Shown here piece after piece: positions 5,902 through 6,535 of a DNA stretch of 6,535 nt (position 1 is the first letter of the stretch; each line of letters opens with the position of its first letter). The notes beneath the pieces were generated by a model, which was not told the DNA's origin, ran no database searches, and saw nothing but the letters and a program-made list of their open reading frames with translations. Origin of the DNA: Fidelibacterota bacterium TCS52 (GTDB taxonomy: Bacteria; Fidelibacterota; Fidelibacteria; Fidelibacterales; Fidelibacteraceae); assembly GCA_001577215.1 (NCBI GenBank), contig LSCC01000058.1, positions 1 through 6,535 on the forward strand, read 5' to 3'. The position numbers and the translations under genes were made by a program.

Positions 5902-5917
5902 TCACAACATATAGTGT
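5902..5917 (+). promoter_or_regulatory. NrdR box (ribonucleotide reductase repressor site)
   Basis: TCACAACATATAGTGT matches the published NrdR consensus acaCwAtATaTwGtgt at 14 of 16 positions, including the whole right half. It lies just after the predicted RNA start (about +8 to +23) and 52 bases before the ribonucleotide reductase start. NrdR is an ATP-cone/zinc-ribbon repressor that controls nrd genes widely in bacteria. A poorer second copy (10 of 16) is at 5868-5883, between the -35 and -10 boxes. Confidence 0.6.
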
Positions 5918-5969
5918 TTTTGTGAAATAGATAATTAACAAGTGATTACGACAATTTATAGGAATTAAT

Positions 5970-6535
5970 ATGGATAGTAGGCTAAACGCTTTCAAAAATA
6001 TGTTCACTCACAAAGGGAAACTTGCTAAAATCGTTGGGAATAAAAATATTAATAACTATAAGCGAATTTATTTTAAATTATTAGAAAAAAGAGAAAAAGG
6101 CGAATTGCCTATAAATGAAAATTATCTTAATTCTCATGAATTATCTCAAAATATTTATAAAAACAAATATTATTTAAAAGACATAAAGGGAAATCATATT
6201 GAAGAAAGACCAGAAGATGTATTTTTAAGAATTTCATCGTTTATTGCTTCACAGGAATCTTCCGGGAATAATCAAATTGAATGGGCTGAAAAATTTTATA
6301 AAGATCTTTACAATGGCTCTTGGTTGCCCGGTGGAAGAGTATTAGCTGGTGCCGGTGATATTTATAGATTAAAGACATTGGCAAATTGTTTTGTTACCGA
6401 AATAAAAGGCGACGATATTGAGTCAATTTATAAAACCGCATCTGAATGTGCAAGAACATATTCTTACGGAGGTGGAATTGGTGTTGATATTTCTCCTCTA
6501 CGCCCTAAAGATTCAATTGTGCATAATGCCGCCGA
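5970..6535 (+). CDS. nrdJ: adenosylcobalamin-dependent (class II) ribonucleotide reductase, N-terminal part (3' end outside window)
   Basis: The frame is open from the ATG at 5970 to the window edge, 188 whole codons. Residues 66-94 (KYYLKDIKGNHIEERPEDVF onward) are the entry segment seen in class II enzymes. WLPGGRVLAGAG (118-129) and LANCFVTEIKGD (137-148) follow. Cys140 fits the first cysteine of the active-site redox pair. TYSYGGGIGVDISPLRPK (163-180) is the family hallmark in the substrate/radical-site region. The enzyme reduces ribonucleotides to deoxyribonucleotides with a cobalamin-derived thiyl radical, needs no oxygen and needs no small subunit. The catalytic thiyl Cys and the C-terminal cysteine pair lie beyond the window, so class II assignment rests on N-terminal similarity. 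No N-terminal ATP-cone is visible; the first 60 residues are a basic stretch of no clear identity. The start is backed by AGGA at 5960-5963 and an NrdR-like site upstream. Confidence 0.87.
   Translation, partial: MDSRLNAFKNMFTHKGKLAKIVGNKNINNYKRIYFKLLEKREKGELPINENYLNSHELSQNIYKNKYYLKDIKGNHIEERPEDVFLRISSFIASQESSGNNQIEWAEKFYKDLYNGSWLPGGRVLAGAGDIYRLKTLANCFVTEIKGDDIESIYKTASECARTYSYGGGIGVDISPLRPKDSIVHNAA

Noticed and set aside
5895..5969. Cobalamin riboswitch in front of the B12-dependent reductase
   Set aside because: The predicted leader is only about 75 bases, far shorter than a B12 riboswitch, and I see no B12-box-like sequence in it or in the upstream spacer.

Overview
The window reads as an AT-rich chromosomal segment of a Gram-negative bacterium, most likely from the FCB group (Bacteroidota / Ignavibacteriota / Cloacimonadota / Marinimicrobia relatives). 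The case rests on a TonB-dependent receptor that begins with a carboxypeptidase-regulatory-like domain, a TlpA-type thioredoxin lipoprotein, a C40 peptidase whose C-terminal half resembles Bacteroidota-type cell-wall hydrolases, and an adenosylcobalamin-type (class II) ribonucleotide reductase. Clear Shine-Dalgarno sites (AAGGAG type) and a sigma-70-like TTGACA promoter fit Bacteroidota proper poorly and favour one of the sister phyla. The phylum assignment is inference.

Layout from left to right. Bases 1-314 (+) hold the 3' end of an NlpC/P60 peptidase gene. Facing it, 417-1082 (-) is a complete elbB-type gene of the DJ-1/PfpI-like fold. Upstream of elbB on the same strand lies an HD-domain phosphohydrolase-like gene whose real start is probably at 1797 (1216-1797, -). 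The 133-base spacer between them holds a palindromic hairpin and a 9-base periodic array that look like pieces of a dispersed intergenic repeat. A divergent spacer (1798-1954) leads to a full-length TonB-dependent outer-membrane receptor (1955-4309, +). A 172-base spacer then precedes a predicted lipoprotein with a helical/TPR region and a C-terminal WCPPC thioredoxin domain (4482-5702, +). The window ends inside the N-terminal part of a class II ribonucleotide reductase gene (5970 to the edge, +).

The genes do not form one pathway. Three are envelope functions (peptidoglycan hydrolysis, outer-membrane uptake, extracytoplasmic thiol redox), and the others are housekeeping or poorly understood. 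The receptor and the redox lipoprotein are co-oriented but widely spaced, so a functional link is only possible.

The most informative non-coding stretch is 5703-5969. It combines terminator-like hairpins, an A/T stretch matching the UP-element consensus, a TTGACA-N17-TAGTAT promoter and a 14/16 match to the NrdR box directly in front of the ribonucleotide reductase gene. I see no CRISPR array, tRNA, rRNA, transposase or defence system, and no clear sign of an undescribed multi-gene system.
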